DNA of 64,000 bases from Ciborinia camelliae (GCA_025890175.1 JANPYM010000007.1:2189517-2253516); one strand, 5' to 3'; counted from the stretch's first letter, positions 22,314 to 34,682 are shown. Program-made: numbers and translations. The notes: generated by a model not told the origin, from the letters alone.

Positions 22314-23015
22314 CTAATTTGCGTTGAGCCTTAGAAGGATAAAATGGCTATAGTGACCGCTCGATAGTGCCAATCCTGACAGCAATTCTGACAGTCTGGC
22401 AAGCCATACGAGAAATTCTTGGAAAGCACCTCCAATACAAAATGATGTCATCGTCCTAACACGATCGTATTGCTCACTATGTAGCACAAAGATACCCCAT
22501 ACAGAGTACGGCTGCATTATGTCAAAGCTCCCATCGTCCATATTCTGTGGAAAGACTGATGCCCCTATCAATCCTGCCACAATCATAGCATCGACCTCTA
22601 ACTCTCCAGATATTTTGATTTCAATCTCACACTTCTCGGTAGGCATATCCTCGATTTCTATCCATGGATAAGTTGCTCCTTTGTGTGCGACTCCCTGCCA
22701 TTCCCCACTTTCTGTGAAAGCACAGAATGCTGTGACCTATCCAGAGATTGACGGCGAACCACATCCCCCAAAGTACGCAATGATACTTGACCAGAACTTC
22801 ATTTGCGCTGTAGCTACGGGGTCCTTATAGGTCTGGAATATAATTTGAATAACTGGGGCAAGGATCTCTTTCCAGTCTACTCAATTCTGGTGGGCTGGCC
22901 CAAATGATGTGAGCTTTTCAGCCGGTAAAGAATTTCTTCCCAGTCTGACACCTCTCCATCCAACGTAACTGAAGGTATGTCGCATAACTTTCGTAACCCA
23001 ACAGGTTAGTATATA
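22314..23015 (-). pseudogene. Decayed DUF4419-domain gene
   Basis: On the minus strand the reading CDIPSVTLDGEVSDWEEILYR, continuing LKSSHHLGQPTRIE, runs in one frame to about 22886. A second frame then continues VDWKEILAPVIQIIFQTYKD, followed by AQMKFWSSIIAYFGG and SPSISG. Next comes an in-frame TAG (22737-22739), then VTAFCAFTESGEWQG, YPWIEIEDMPTEKCEIEIKIS, DAMIVAGLIGA and VWGIFVL to the end. These match the order of conserved blocks of fungal DUF4419 proteins (function unknown), in which SGWITAF is typical. The stop therefore replaces the usual Trp, a G-to-A change of the type left by repeat-induced point mutation. A frameshift near 22880 and the stop make a functional product unlikely. 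The 5' end is not recognisable. Confidence 0.7.
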
Positions 23016-23118
23016 TTGCAGTTTCTAATAGCAATGTTTAATTAAAATCATATTATAACCGGTCCAGGAATAAGCACGGTACATAGGGAGGGGACCATTG
23101 CAATTTGTTGCGATACCA

Positions 23119-23245
23119 GTGAATCTGCAGAACAGATTCACCGGGGCGTGCGGCCGCCGCCTGCGGCCGATATGCCCGCACAGCGGGCATATAAGCTCTT
23201 GCAGATCGATCTACGATCGATATGCATTACAATACTATTTTATTC
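23119..23245. repeat. Dispersed repeat, copy B, with stacked hairpins
   Basis: GTGAATCTG (23119-23127) pairs with CAGATTCAC (23133-23141). It is followed by a GC-rich CGGCCG palindrome, then ATATGCCCGC (23170-23179) pairing with GCGGGCATAT (23183-23192), then GCAGATCGATCTACGATCGA. From about 23151 on the sequence aligns with copy A at 7618-7705 (shared GCGGGCATATAAGC and AGATCGATCT cores). The GC-rich head stands out in AT-rich surroundings. The element class is not known; a degraded LTR or non-autonomous element is possible. Confidence 0.55.
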
Positions 23246-25755
23246 TAACATATTGATATCAATATATACCACCGAGGTGATCCGACACAATTTGCGCGGG
23301 CATGGCTGATGGAAAACCAGTTTTTGTTGGAACTTGTCATGGTGAACAAGATACATTATCCTCCATTTGCCACAGTCCTGCAGAGATGGTTTCTCTCCTC
23401 TGACCTCCTGCACTTTTGAACTAGAAAAATAAATTATTGGAGCAGAATCTCGGAGAACTCGACAGTCACTAGTCGGCAACATCAATCTGCGAACGAGTGC
23501 CCGAAAGAAGAAAAAGTTGAGTGGGGGTTCCAGACCAATCACTCACTCTCATCTTGTATCTTCTAGGTGAGGAATAACTTGTTTATAACCCTCAATCCGA
23601 TGCTTTGGGTCCCATTCTCACAGAGCAGTCCTAGGTTCAAACTAAGGTATGCAAGTAAGACTCCCATATAATAAGTGCAATGAAAGTAGTGCTGACTTTT
23701 AAACTGGTGTATATATTGCTGGTTCCGCTACATGTTATAGCGTCATATCTCCCGGAAGCTTTTATAGATTGCTATACTTTGCCCGCGGTTGGCTCCCTCG
23801 ACCCAAAGCTGATATCTGGTATTATACCGAAATTTGGTGAAATTCAATAATTTTGATTCTTTCAAAAAGACTCAAATACCTCTAGAGCTACTATTCTGCT
23901 TTATATTGGCCAATTAGTCGAGTGGAGTTACTAAATCTTGAAAATGAGGCCACCGGCACGTTTGTAAACATCCCACGCAATTACATAGCATTCTATACGA
24001 CTAAATTAGAATGCATTAGTCCCAATAGTTGAGCAAATGTAGCACAACTAAGCAACTACCGGGCTGTGTAAATTGATTTCGCATTTATTTTGTGCAAGTA
24101 CGCCCTCCATTCATCATATATATATATACTTCGTTTAGAATCTGCCGTATCTCTTGACAATCGATGATATTGAACGATATTTGCACTGGTAGGTCACCTA
24201 GCTGCACTCGCACAAGGCGAAAATGGGCAGCTAAACACATTTTTGTATTGTCCTGAAATTACGGAATAAAAAGCGGGCAGAACGGCCTCCTTGTCTCTAC
24301 GATGAAGGCTCTGATGTTCTTAGGATCACTCTCCTTCTTCAAAACAATATGACGGGTCGAATCTGCTCTTCAAATAATTGACCTTCTTAATGGGGCAAGA
24401 ATAATAAGGTGAATAGATGACAGAGGCCATTCCATAAAGAGCTCTAACAACTTGATCCACAGAAGTCATGAACCTGTTCTCGCCTTACTCAAATGAAAGT
24501 TTCCCATTCTTTCCACGTCAAGTGAAACAATACTGGCCAAGTGAAGCATCGAAATCATCTATTCAACACTAGATACCCGTAACTTTGTCGTTCTCACCGC
24601 TGTATCGTAAATAATTTGTCGCCACAAATCGTTGATTGAAATATTTTCTAGGCGCATTGATGATCAACCCTTGCATACTACACTACTCTATCAAAATAAC
24701 CCCCCGCAGTTATTAAGCAATCAAGATCGAACGATTGGATTTCACAGCCAAGAAAATAGAAGCCTTCTTACTGTTCATCGAGTATCGTGATTGATTGTGT
24801 GTTATCCATAGTGTAGTAGGCTTTTACATCTCGGTTAGCTTTACCCAAAACTTGAACAATCCTGAATTCCCGCAATATCTATGGCTTATCAAATTTGACA
24901 GTTTCCGTTTCAAATTATGTACAAATTGACACAGAATCCTTAAGTTGGTGCCTAGAAAAAGTACGTGCCTGCAGCCCCATGCGCCAAGTCGGGCTAAGCC
25001 ATCTTTTCGACGCACCTTCGACATCAAAATCATGAAATTATTAGCCTCATTCATCTGGAACATTTCCGATAATGTGATATTTGATTAAGCAGCGCGTTTT
25101 TGGGGATCTGTGCTAACTTACCCAGAAGATTCCATAGCATGCATGGTCTTTGAGATTTTTCGCGGATGAAGCAAAGATAGAAGCTCCATACCTATAGCTG
25201 GAAGCCGGGATCGAAAATGCTGTTTTATCTAGGTAACTCAACTGGTGTGAGGGCACCAGCAGGTCAAGTCTTTGAGAATCTTGCTTGATTCAAAGTTGAA
25301 CTTCATTATCAAGAAGCCAAGATGGCTTCAGCATCTTGTTTCGTCATAAAAATAGGAGCTGAGTGCGGGGCCCCACCATTTTCGAAAGCCTCGAGAAACG
25401 AAAGATCTGCATGCAGGCAGCAGGTAATAGACCAGAGTTTTGTGCTCAAAGGTCCTCAACTTTGATCAGCAGGTTTGACTGATATAACCACAACTTGTCA
25501 GAGTAGTATAGACACGGCAAGACTTGCCGTCGACAGACAAGTTACCTCCTTTAATAGGCATACTTTAGGATTTTTGGCTTTGATGAGCTGGCAACAGATA
25601 ATCCAGGTTGAGAATCTCCACGGAGTATTTGAGTCCGCTGGCTAAAAGCAAAATTTCTATATAAGAATCACTTCCCTATCAGATATTATCTTTTCAAGCA
25701 GTAATCTAGCAATATCTGGCTGACATACTTCAAACTTTCAATATCAAATTTCATC
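23246..25755. other. Gene desert upstream of the secreted protein gene
   Basis: No gene is supported. Minus-strand frames at 23240-23542 and 24824-25063 have no family likeness and may be fossils. A TATATAAG box lies at 25658-25665, at the right edge. Confidence 0.4.
25658..25665 (+). promoter_or_regulatory. Candidate TATA box of the secreted cysteine-rich protein gene
   Basis: TATATAAG lies 91 bp before the ATG at 25756, a plausible distance for a fungal gene with a short 5' UTR. Confidence 0.45.
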
Positions 25756-26316
25756 ATGCAATTCAAGCTTACACCACTCCTCCTTCTTTTCCCCCTCTCC
25801 CTTGCCTTGCCCGAGCCCGTTGCAAATCCCGTTGCAGTCTCCGGCTTCAAAGAAGTCGAAGGAGGTCTTACACCTCGTGATGGACCTGATACTCTCATAG
25901 CCCGCGCCTGCTCCTATACCACTGGTTGCGTCTCCCAAAGCGGAGCTAGTTCTGGAAAGTATTGCGGTTTCTGTACTCAAGTTCGTGGAACTTATCATGT
26001 TGGAGATATTTATCAGTGAGTAACTCGACTATCTATTTTCCCTTCGGAATTGGAGCTACCTGTTCAAATTCGTTCCATCATGGTATCAAGAATTTGTTAA
26101 TGCTATTAACCAGAGTCGCTAACTTCATACTGTAGGGTTAACGGCGGATCTGGATCTTCCAGCTGCTGCGATTATGGAGCAAGCTCGGCTTGCTCTGCAC
26201 ACTGGCCAGCTGTCAGCCCAAAGTAAGTACCTCTCAAAGATCTAACTATCTTATCCAACTAAGATTTGCGAACAAGTATACTTGTCAACTGCGCCAACAA
26301 TGGCAGAGGATACTAG
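25756..26316 (+). CDS. Small secreted eight-cysteine protein (effector candidate)
   Basis: Reconstructed exons are 25756-26015, 26136-26222 and 26277-26316, giving about 128 aa. The N-terminus is a clean signal peptide (MQFKLTPLLLLFPLSLALPEP), followed by a propeptide-like stretch ending near PRDGPDTLIAR. The mature part has cysteines in ACSYTTGC, YCGFC, SSCCDYG, SACSAHW and VNCANNGRGY, eight in all. The third exon is chosen because a strong GTAAGT donor sits exactly at an otherwise premature stop, and the exon supplies the eighth cysteine and a tidy ending. Without it the frame stops after SPK with seven cysteines. Size, signal and paired cysteines fit an apoplastic secreted protein. No fold is recognised, and an effector role is inference. 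It sits at the edge of a gene desert. Confidence 0.75.
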
Positions 26317-27364
26317 TTTAATTTGGATCTCAGCTTAGCTTGAAACTCACTTGGTTCTTATTCAAATGCGGGTCATGAGTTGCGGGTCAAACTTGCAACT
26401 CTTGCTTTATACACAGTCTTTCATTGCGAGATTCGAAAATGGGGATTCTGAATTGATGTAGTCCTTACACTTTGTCTTCACACGGTCTTTTGGTATATGT
26501 AACCATAATCAATGAACGCAGTTCGGCACCCAACCTTCAGAAGAAATAATCATTGGTGAAAACTCCCTCATGAATGGACTCAAATAAGTTGTTCTCCCAA
26601 AAAGGTGCACAGAGATCCAATTGCTTTGTGGTTACTCTAGAGGATATCGATATTTCATGGAAAGACACAGGTGCCATGAGGTGCTTGATATATGATCAAC
26701 AGGTACCAAGACCAGGTGGCTAGTTGTGTTCGTTCAAACCGGTTTAATATTTCTCCTAAAGCTGTCCATTGTTGAAGGAAAACTCGGCGGCAATGATTAC
26801 TATTCCCCTCGAGGTCAAGCAACCATCCACCCCCTCAATAGCTATCGCCAAACATTGAAATTTCCTTTGCTCTATCAGACATTGTAGATCCCAATCACAC
26901 TCGACACCCCACCTGGGAACTAACCCATACTTGTCAGAAGAAGAAGTAAAATGATTTATGGCCCACTTCGGCTTCTGGAGTTGGCCATTGAATTTAATTG
27001 GCGAATATAACCAAATCCGAAAAGAGATTTTTGATACCGAGAGACATTTTCTTGACAAAGCAAAGAAAGTTGTATGTATGAAGAGGAAATGTAAAAACAA
27101 ATAAACATAGGCAAGATCTACTATGACTGCGGGTAAAGAATGGGCTAGTGTACCAGCTATACTTGTTGTTGCACACATCAATCAAACTATCCTCCAAACG
27201 AGAGAAAAGGGGAAGGGCTTATAAAGTGGGTCTCATTGGTCATGAATGTTAAAAGTGGGTCTTCAGCCTTGCATATGAAGGCTGCCGAGCTCGGCTTCAA
27301 AACATATATCTAGCCCCGCCATCATTCGTGACTCTTTACAATTGAACAACAACCACAAGCTACA
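26317..27364. other. Intergenic upstream of HIS5
   Basis: A 141-codon minus-strand frame (26756-27181) has a hydrophobic N-terminal half but begins at GTG and resembles nothing I know; it is not called. The HIS5 promoter with a TGACTC element occupies the right end. Confidence 0.4.
27329..27334 (+). promoter_or_regulatory. TGACTC element upstream of HIS5 (Gcn4/CpcA-type site)
   Basis: TGACTC lies 30 bp before the HIS5 start codon, and a full TGACTCA occurs inside intron 1 (27492-27498). Gcn4/CpcA bind TGACTCA, and amino-acid biosynthesis genes of fungi are known to be under this cross-pathway control. Binding here is inference. Confidence 0.5.
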
Positions 27365-28639
27365 ATGCCTTCTCATCCAGATTCCCCATTCAACTTGCAG
27401 ACATGTGCTCGCCCTAACATTCTTGCCTTAGAGCCATATCGTTGCGCACGAGAGTAAGCATTCTATAAACTTAATCCCGATGTTTGTTTACTGACTCACA
27501 TCTTTCTGTTCAGTGACTATAAAGATGATGGAAAGAATATCCTCCTCGATGCCAATGAGAACGCCTACGGCCCGTCTCTTCCTAGTAGCACAACTGAAAA
27601 CCGATCCCTCGATTTCCTCGGACTAAACCGCTATCCTGACCCTCACCAACACCCTCTCAAATCTCTCTTGTGCAATCTGCGCAACACCCACCACCATACC
27701 GAACTTCCTCTTGACCCTCTCAACCTTTTCCTAGGCGTTGGTTCTGATGAAGCAATCGATGCTCTTCTCCGCTGCTTTTGCGTACCCTCAGTCGATTCCA
27801 TTCTTGTATGCCCTCCCACTTATGGAATGTACAGCGTATCGGCACAAGTCAACGATGTAGCACTCGTTAGAGTGCCCTTATTACCTGCCCCTGAATTTGG
27901 CCTTGATGTCCCAGCTATCCTCGATACACTTTCGAAACCACAACCAAAACCCATTAAACTTATTTACATTTGTTCGCCAGGAAATCCTACCGGATCTTTG
28001 ATTCCAAAGGAACAAATCGAACAGATACTGTTGCATAAGACGTGGAATGGTATTGTGGTGGTAGATGAAGCATACATAGATTTCTCTCCTGAGGGATCAT
28101 CTCTCGCGGAATGGGTGAACGAGTGGCCCAACTTGGTGGTATTACAGACGTTGAGTAAGGCTTTTGGATTGGCTGGTATCCGGCTTGGTGCTGCATTTGC
28201 TAGTGTTGAGATCGCCGCACTACTGAATAATCTTAAGGCCCCATATAATATCAGTTCTCCCACAGAGGCAATTGCCTCTCAGGCATTACAGCAGGATGGA
28301 TTGTCGGTTATGAGGACCAACAAGCAGAAAATTGTGGGTCAGAGAGAGAGATTATTAAAGGAATTGCCAAAGGTTAAGGGCGTGGGGAGATTTAGGGGTG
28401 GCGTGGCGAGTAATTTCTTGCTAGTGGAGATTTTGAACGAGGAGGGAAAGCCAGACAACGAGGTTGCGAGAAAGGTATATGAGAGTTTGGCAGAGAGCCG
28501 GGGAGTGGTGGTTAGATTCAGAGGCAAGGAACATGGCTGTCTGGGCTGTGTGAGAATAACTGTTGGTACCGAAGACGAGGTAACAAGGTTCTTGGGCGAA
28601 GTTGGCAACGTCATTCAAGAGGTTTGGAAAGGAGAGTGA
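27365..28639 (+). CDS. HIS5: Histidinol-phosphate aminotransferase
   Basis: PLP enzyme that converts imidazole-acetol phosphate plus glutamate to L-histidinol phosphate plus 2-oxoglutarate, a late step of histidine synthesis, in the cytosol. Exons are 27365-27453 and 27514-28639; the 60-bp intron (donor GTAAGC, acceptor TTCAG) splices in phase 2, giving about 404 aa (yeast His5 is 385). Seen: ILLDANENAYGPS and LNRYPDPHQHPLK (substrate-binding N-terminal signature); GVGSDEAID; SPGNPTG near residues 184-190; VVVDEAYIDFS with the PLP-ring Asp; SKAFGLAGIRLG with the Schiff-base Lys near residue 245; and a C-terminal RFRGKEHGCLGCVRITVGT. Intact. TGACTC sites in the promoter and intron suggest general amino-acid control. 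Confidence 0.95.
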
Positions 28640-29792
28640 TAGACGATGGAGGCAGAGGAGAAGAAAGAAGTAGAAGCTAGTAATATCTTGGCATAGACAA
28701 AAGTATAGACATGTAGAAACGATTAAAATACCATATCTTGTTTATAGACTTTAAAATCTCACATCATACAACACCCCCTCCTCTCCCCTCCCCACAAGAA
28801 ACGACAAGCTGGTGCTGTGATGCTTGAATGTATTGCCCACATGTCCAGAACATCGTACCCATCCTTTTTTAAGGCCTATCTCTTAGACTCCGAGCTATCA
28901 TAGTATCCCCAGATTTCCATGGAATATGTGAGTGCCACTTTGACGAGCTGAAGGAATCCGTATTTCAATGTTCAAGCACAAGCACAATCTAAACCGCGCG
29001 CAATCGGTTCCAGTAAACGCGGTTCTTGTATCTTTGGAGTAGGTAGGGTAGAGCAGCAGTTTGGATGTTTGAGATCAGAGTACATATTGAGGTTTGATTT
29101 TCGGAGGTTTGTTGAGTCTTTGGGTTAGTTGCAGTTGCAGTTGCAGTTGTTCAAGGCTGGGAGAGAGATTGGGTATCAAATGTACAAGTAAATCTGATAT
29201 AATCGAGCTCTGATTTATAAGATTTATTCCAAGGCTGATTTTTGAGCAGCGGGGGAAGAGCTCACATTGGTTTGGAATGCAGCCAACTCCTCTCCTAGCC
29301 TAGCTGCCCATATCTCATAGCCTGTCAAATTTTTATGCATTTGATGTAGAATATTTCACATGTAATATTTCAATTCTTCCAGTAGACTACCCTAATGAAA
29401 CTAAAGTACAAATCCTGACGCTCCTATGATATCTCGAACCTTTCCATAACTGTGCAATAAAAAGGAAAATTCGAAAACAATTCCATCATAATGTAGACCA
29501 ACCGCCTTGGTACATCATCATCCCTCTGCACATCCACTTTAAAACAAAGATACATATAACCCCCAATCCTGTCAAACGACTTTCCATCCTATCATAAAAA
29601 AACTCGTCATATAATTTCCATAAAATTAAGCAAAGGCAGCAATTAAAAACAAGAACAGATACCACCACCAAATTGCCAGGGTCTGTCATCTTGGTATAGA
29701 TTTCAGGAAGGTGTCGCTACCATAGCATATTCCTCTTCATATCCAACCTTAGATACCTTGGTATTTCCAAGAACCTTAGAGTAGATGACAAC
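28640..29792. other. Convergent intergenic space
   Basis: This lies between the stop of HIS5 (plus) and that of the 2EXR gene (minus). It contains a short GCAGTT triplication near 29130-29150 and AT-rich sequence. No gene is supported; the minus frame 29486-29689 is not convincing. Confidence 0.4.
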
Positions 29793-31291
29793 TTACAACG
29801 AAATTCGGCTCAACAAATAGTCAATGCCAACCCATTGCTCATGGTTAACGCCATACTTTCCCTCACAGTAATCCTCAGTGAATTGATTATACATCTCTTC
29901 GTCGGAAATCAAGTCCTCCAATTCGTTGTCATCGAGACCCCAATCTTCCTCATCCAAATCATCTTCGACCTCGTATGTGCTTTCACCTTCAGTAACCACA
30001 CCAGCAACTATGACTGGATTTGGAATGTACGCCTCGCACGGATGATTTCGAAAAATGGAACCAGGTGGCAAAGGGACCCCATTACATCCACACTTCTGGT
30101 ATTGGCCCATGTGTGAGACGTGATTGCCGCGAGCAGCTCCCACAATGGAGACGCGGGGGACTCTCCAGGGAAGGGTTAGATCCCACTTGAGGTCTCCAAA
30201 TGCTTGAATGATGTTCGATGCTTCGCTAAACACACAAAAGTCCGGATGGATGTGGCAATTTCTTGGGATATCAAGAAATGTGATTTCTCCTCTCTGGTAT
30301 GGGTCAATGTCCTCAACAACTACGTATAGTTTAACCAATGAATGGAATCTGGTGAGTACAGGCAACACAGATTGTAAAAAGTATTCCAGTTTGTCGTCTG
30401 ATGGTCTAGGAACGTCAAAATAAACGGAGTTAACAGCCACTCGCTGGATGGACCTCAAATCTGTTCTTCCCAGTCCCTTTTTTCCAATAGGACCGATATT
30501 TATATGTTCAAACCAATCTTTATTCCAAGATATATACCCTGTGAGCCAATTGGTAAAGTACAAAACATCAATATCGAATCTGACGTAAATATTGGCAGGA
30601 TGAGATTGTGTTGGAAAAGTCAAATTGTAAATCTTCTGGGCAACCCATCTAGCTTCTCTATTCTAATGGTTGAACTGTCAGCAAGGTCATTACTATTATA
30701 ATATCATGGAGGAAAGAGCCTCTTCATGCAATTGTGTTTCGATAACAGAATGGGTGGGATCATATCGGATTATGCTTACCGTATGTAAAAGGGAAGGTGG
30801 CTTAGAACGGAACGACAAGTACTTGTCCTGGTCCTTGTCGTAAATTATGTCAATTATACGAGGTCCAGGGAGGCTGAGCTTCCAGATCATATTGCGAAGT
30901 TCAACGGCTAGCTTCTTGAATTTCGGGAAAGTCTTAGCAATTGGTGGGAGTTCAAAGACATTGGCTTGATCTTTGATGGTAAAATCAAGTTCTAGGCTGT
31001 CTGTACTCTGTGCAATAAGTTAGTAATGGAGATTCAAAGCCGAAACAGGATTGGAAAATAAAGAGCCAAGCGCCTCTGGGTAATCATTGCTACCATATTA
31101 CTTACCTTCGGAACAGTTGCCTCTAATGAGGTAGCCACAGAGGCATCTGACAAGTCACCCCCTGAAGAGGAAGAAAAGGTTGGGATAGGCATATTAGATA
31201 TTGCCGCCACTGCAATTGACTGCAGCTGATCTTCATTCAATCCACGAAGTTGATCGAATTGCACAACTCCCCAAGCAGAAGGAGGACTCAT
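29793..31291 (-). CDS. 2EXR-domain protein
   Basis: Reconstructed exons on the minus strand are 31291-31106, 31007-30780 and 30662-29793, all phase 0, giving about 427 aa. After a low-complexity N-terminus (about 1-80) comes TFPKFKKLAVELRNMIWKLS near residues 88-107, followed by LPGPRI. This is the signature of the fungal 2EXR domain (F-x-x-F ... LP-x-ELR-x-x-IW). Then come SLLHTNREARWVAQKIY across the second junction, as usual for the family (the L-x-x-x-NRE/SRE segment). The C-terminal 60 residues are strongly acidic (EVEDDLDEEDWGLDDNELED). Function of the family is unknown. A GTAAGT at the last codons leaves open a short extra 3' exon. The gene is divergent from the zinc-knuckle gene, with 787 bp between start codons. 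Confidence 0.75.
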
Positions 31292-32078
31292 GGCAGTTGA
31301 TTTCAACCTAGATGAGAACTAAGATTGCTAAGTGAGTTGGAAGAGATCGTCGGAAGTAGTTGTAAGAAGACTCGTGTTGAAGATCTATGAATAGAACTGA
31401 ATCAGTACATGTTACGAAGAAATAACATAAAACTTCGGCTATGGTGCCATACCTTTGTATATTTGAAAGCGTATCCAACATTCAATGTAAAGCTTGGAAG
31501 TCTACAGAATAGCAGGAGAATTGGATCGTAGTGTAGTATCAGACGAGATATATCTGGAATCGAAGTTCAGAAGTTTTCTGACTGGAAAGAAAGTGATAAT
31601 ATGGTTCGAATGATGCAACCAGCAAGGTAGTATGGTATATATGAGACTTCTTTGCTATGTAGAATGCAAGAAGGTATATTGCTTCTTTATACTTTAGGTA
31701 TAAGAGGTCGAACTACCTTACTCTCTGATATTCTTTAGATCGATGGTGAAAATTCCAAGCTGAAACTTGAGATGAATGATATATATAAGAACCAGAAGAG
31801 AGTTGTTGATATCTGAACCTTTTTGTTTTTGTTTTTGTTTACCGAGGAGACTAAGATAACATAGGTAATAAAATCAACCTTAAATATCCATGGAGATATC
31901 AAGATATGGATATCGATAATCTCTAAACAAGGCAAATGGACTCGAGAGGGAAGGTACATTAGTGAATGGTCTGTGCGGCTGGCTGGCTTGCTTGTTTGGA
32001 GGAAGACAAACAACTTCTCTTCCTGAAGACCTTCAATCAAACACTACTTTTTTATATCATCAAATTCATCATCTCAAG
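31292..32078. promoter_or_regulatory. Divergent promoter region of the 2EXR and zinc-knuckle genes
   Basis: No gene is seen; AT-rich, with a short GTTTTT run near 31820-31840. An open extension upstream of the zinc-knuckle ATG (from 31962) is not favoured because its composition is leader-like. Confidence 0.4.
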
Positions 32079-34228
32079 ATGACTTCTAGGGAGGAAAGTC
32101 GACGAAAAAGTGCTTGGGAAGAGGAGGCTCTGTTAGAACTTCTATTCCGAGCCCCAGATTTAGTGACTGAAGAGGATCTTCTGAGCATTTCCTTGAGCAA
32201 CTTAGCCAAGAATGTGAATGATAAACTACCAGATCCCATTACAATGAAGATATACCTTCGATGGCTCGAAGCGCATCGCAAAAATTCATCACAATTATGC
32301 AAAGCGTGGCCCAATACGGTCAAGCAGTGGGTGGAATCATTGAAGAATCGTGGTTTCGACAAAGAGAAAGTCATATCAGAAGTTGAGGATTGGAAGAAAG
32401 CCAATGGCCCATTCAAAAAGTGGTCAAAAGGATGGGCTGAGCAAAAACACCCTCCTTCCATTGATGAGATCGAAAGAGCCTTTGATGAAAAACACATCAC
32501 GAAAAAGGACCGATCTTTGGGTAAAGTAGATTCTGGTAGAGGCGGGTATGCATCGGATCGGCCTTCAGGTAAAATGGGTTTTGGTGGTGGTTCTTCAGAT
32601 TACGTCCCACCAAATTATATCTGCAACAGATGTGGGAAGAATGGTATGAGCCTATTTTGAATTCCATTTTCAAGACAATAATCCTCGCCCATATCCCGGA
32701 GGTACCGTATCAGAGAAAACAATGATGACTAACATCGAACAGGCCACTCGGTCAAACAATGCCCAACGAATATGGTAGATCTTCATTACTCCAATACAAT
32801 GCAGAAGATTGCTAATGGAATTACAGGATCCTGCCTTTGACAAAACACCACCGGAAAGTTACCAGTGCTCAATATGCAATAAATTCGGAAAGCATTGGTA
32901 TTCGTTGTGCCCAAAGAACACAAGAGAGGACTCTATCACCCAGAGACGTCTGGCTGCCGGAATCCAGGTTCCAACCCAACAAAGAAGCTTGGATAAGAGA
33001 GATGGTTATAGGCCAAAGCTAGACGACATATCAAAGCTGAATGATATAACATACAAAGGTCGGGACCGGGATTCGAAAACTTGGCATCGTGAGAAACGGG
33101 AGTCATTCGGGAAATCAGACTCTGTTCAACAGAAACAAGCAACAACTTTGGACTATGGTGACAGTGAAGAGCCGCGATTACCAGCTCCAGCTCGCACCAC
33201 TAAGCTTGAACTTCTTGCCGATATCGAAGAGCGCACACAGAAGGTCTCAGCCGCTATGGCACAATATACAGGGATGTCAATTGAAGGTGTGGCGGAAATG
33301 ACTGGTGTGACCATATCAAATATGGCGGCCACCATCATGGCAGCTACCCGCAAGCGTGCTCGTTCTATGGAAATAGACGATGTTGATTCTGCGGAGCGTC
33401 AACGAACAATCAGACAAAAGGTCGAGTATGATGACAAAGAAGAGCTGATGGATGATGTTGAAGATACAAGATTTATGCACTCGGATGATGGACGACAGGA
33501 CGCAGATGTAGGCGGAATTTTCAAAGAAACAGATCCCTACACTGAAGAGTTTGGATTACGCCAAAACTTGCCATTTGGGAGATTAGAGGATCCAGCTGAA
33601 TATTCGCTGAAACTCCCACAGTCTGGTTTGGTCATGCGTCCGCGGAAGATATCTCCCATGGATACATCTAGCGACGAGGATATCCGAACTCCAGTGGATG
33701 ATATAGAAGAAGGTTTTGATTCGCCCCGGATTCGGTCTGAGACACCAGAGAAAATCTACTCCGATTTTGTGAAAAACTTGATCCAAAATCGAACAGAAGG
33801 TCAAATTGTAAACCAGAGAAGACGACGCCCTACAGCCTTAGAGATATGGGATGAAGATGACCAACGTCGAATGGGACAATTGGATATTTCGACATCGTAA
33901 GTTATACATTGTCCAGTGGAGATATGAGGTACTCGTACTAACAATCATTAGAACTCCGCAAAGCTCTCCTACATTGTCTTCTATTTCATCGTTGGACTCA
34001 GACCTTACAGATGATGCTATCACGGCAGACCATCCACTCGACCATCTACATGACGATCTACATGACGGGGCTCTAAGTGCAATTCCTATCCTCAGCCTTG
34101 ATAATAATACCCCAGTTTCGCCAAGTTCTGATATTGCAATGCAAGAGACAATGCCCGAAGCCTTAGCAGATGTCAATGATGGAAACACCTCGGAATCCAT
34201 GGACGCTACAGGTGATAAGTGCTTGTAG
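32079..34228 (+). CDS. Zinc-knuckle (CCHC) protein, fungal-specific
   Basis: Reconstructed exons are 32079-32643, 32743-32774, 32827-33896 and 33952-34228, with a 32-nt micro-exon, giving about 647 aa. The N-terminal 150 residues (WEEEALLELLFRAPDLVTEEDL, IYLRWLEAHRKNSSQLCKAWP, FKKWSKGWAE) form a helical block I do not know by name. Then come two knuckles: CNRCGKNGHSVKQC (C-x2-C-x4-H-x4-C), completed only by joining exons 1 and 2, and CSICNKFGKHWYSLC in exon 3. The following TPTQQRSLDKRDGY region and the acidic, Ser-rich C-terminal third are probably disordered. Tandem knuckles next to charged tails suggest RNA binding, for example in mRNA 3'-end processing or turnover, but that is inference. 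It is convergent with the AP-2 sigma gene. Confidence 0.78.
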
Positions 34229-34682
34229 CCACGGATGGGTTATTTTAACAAAGAAATATGAGAACAGATGATACAGAGAGTGTTGAGAATAGTACACGCA
34301 GGCTATTTGCGAAATCTGGAGTATTTAGTGAGGCATACTTTGAGAGAATTTTGCTCCTGCAGGAATTTCCTTGAGTTCGCTATTATATGAAGATTAATTA
34401 TTGGGGGGAGGAGGGAGGGGTATATAATTGAGTAATGTGCAAAGGGAAATGGCATTAATAGCACGCGGTTTTGTGCAAGGAGGGAAACATTAATCACAGT
34501 ACCTCAATAATGGTGCCACTTTCGTGACAAATTTGGGGTTTGACCGTAAAACTCGCCTTGCGCAGATCTTTATACCTGCAAATGGACTCCTAAACTCCAA
34601 GCTTTCCCTTTGGTATCGAATCGCTGCCCATTGCCATTACTATTGGCTAATTTTGGTAGACCTTCCCCTGATCCCGCTACTC
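34229..34682. other. Convergent 3' intergenic space
   Basis: This lies between the stops of the zinc-knuckle gene and the AP-2 sigma gene. No coding frame is supported. Confidence 0.4.

Noticed and set aside
26756..27181. 141-codon minus-strand frame between the secreted protein and HIS5
   Set aside because: It has a GTG start and resembles no known family. Composition alone was not enough to call a gene.
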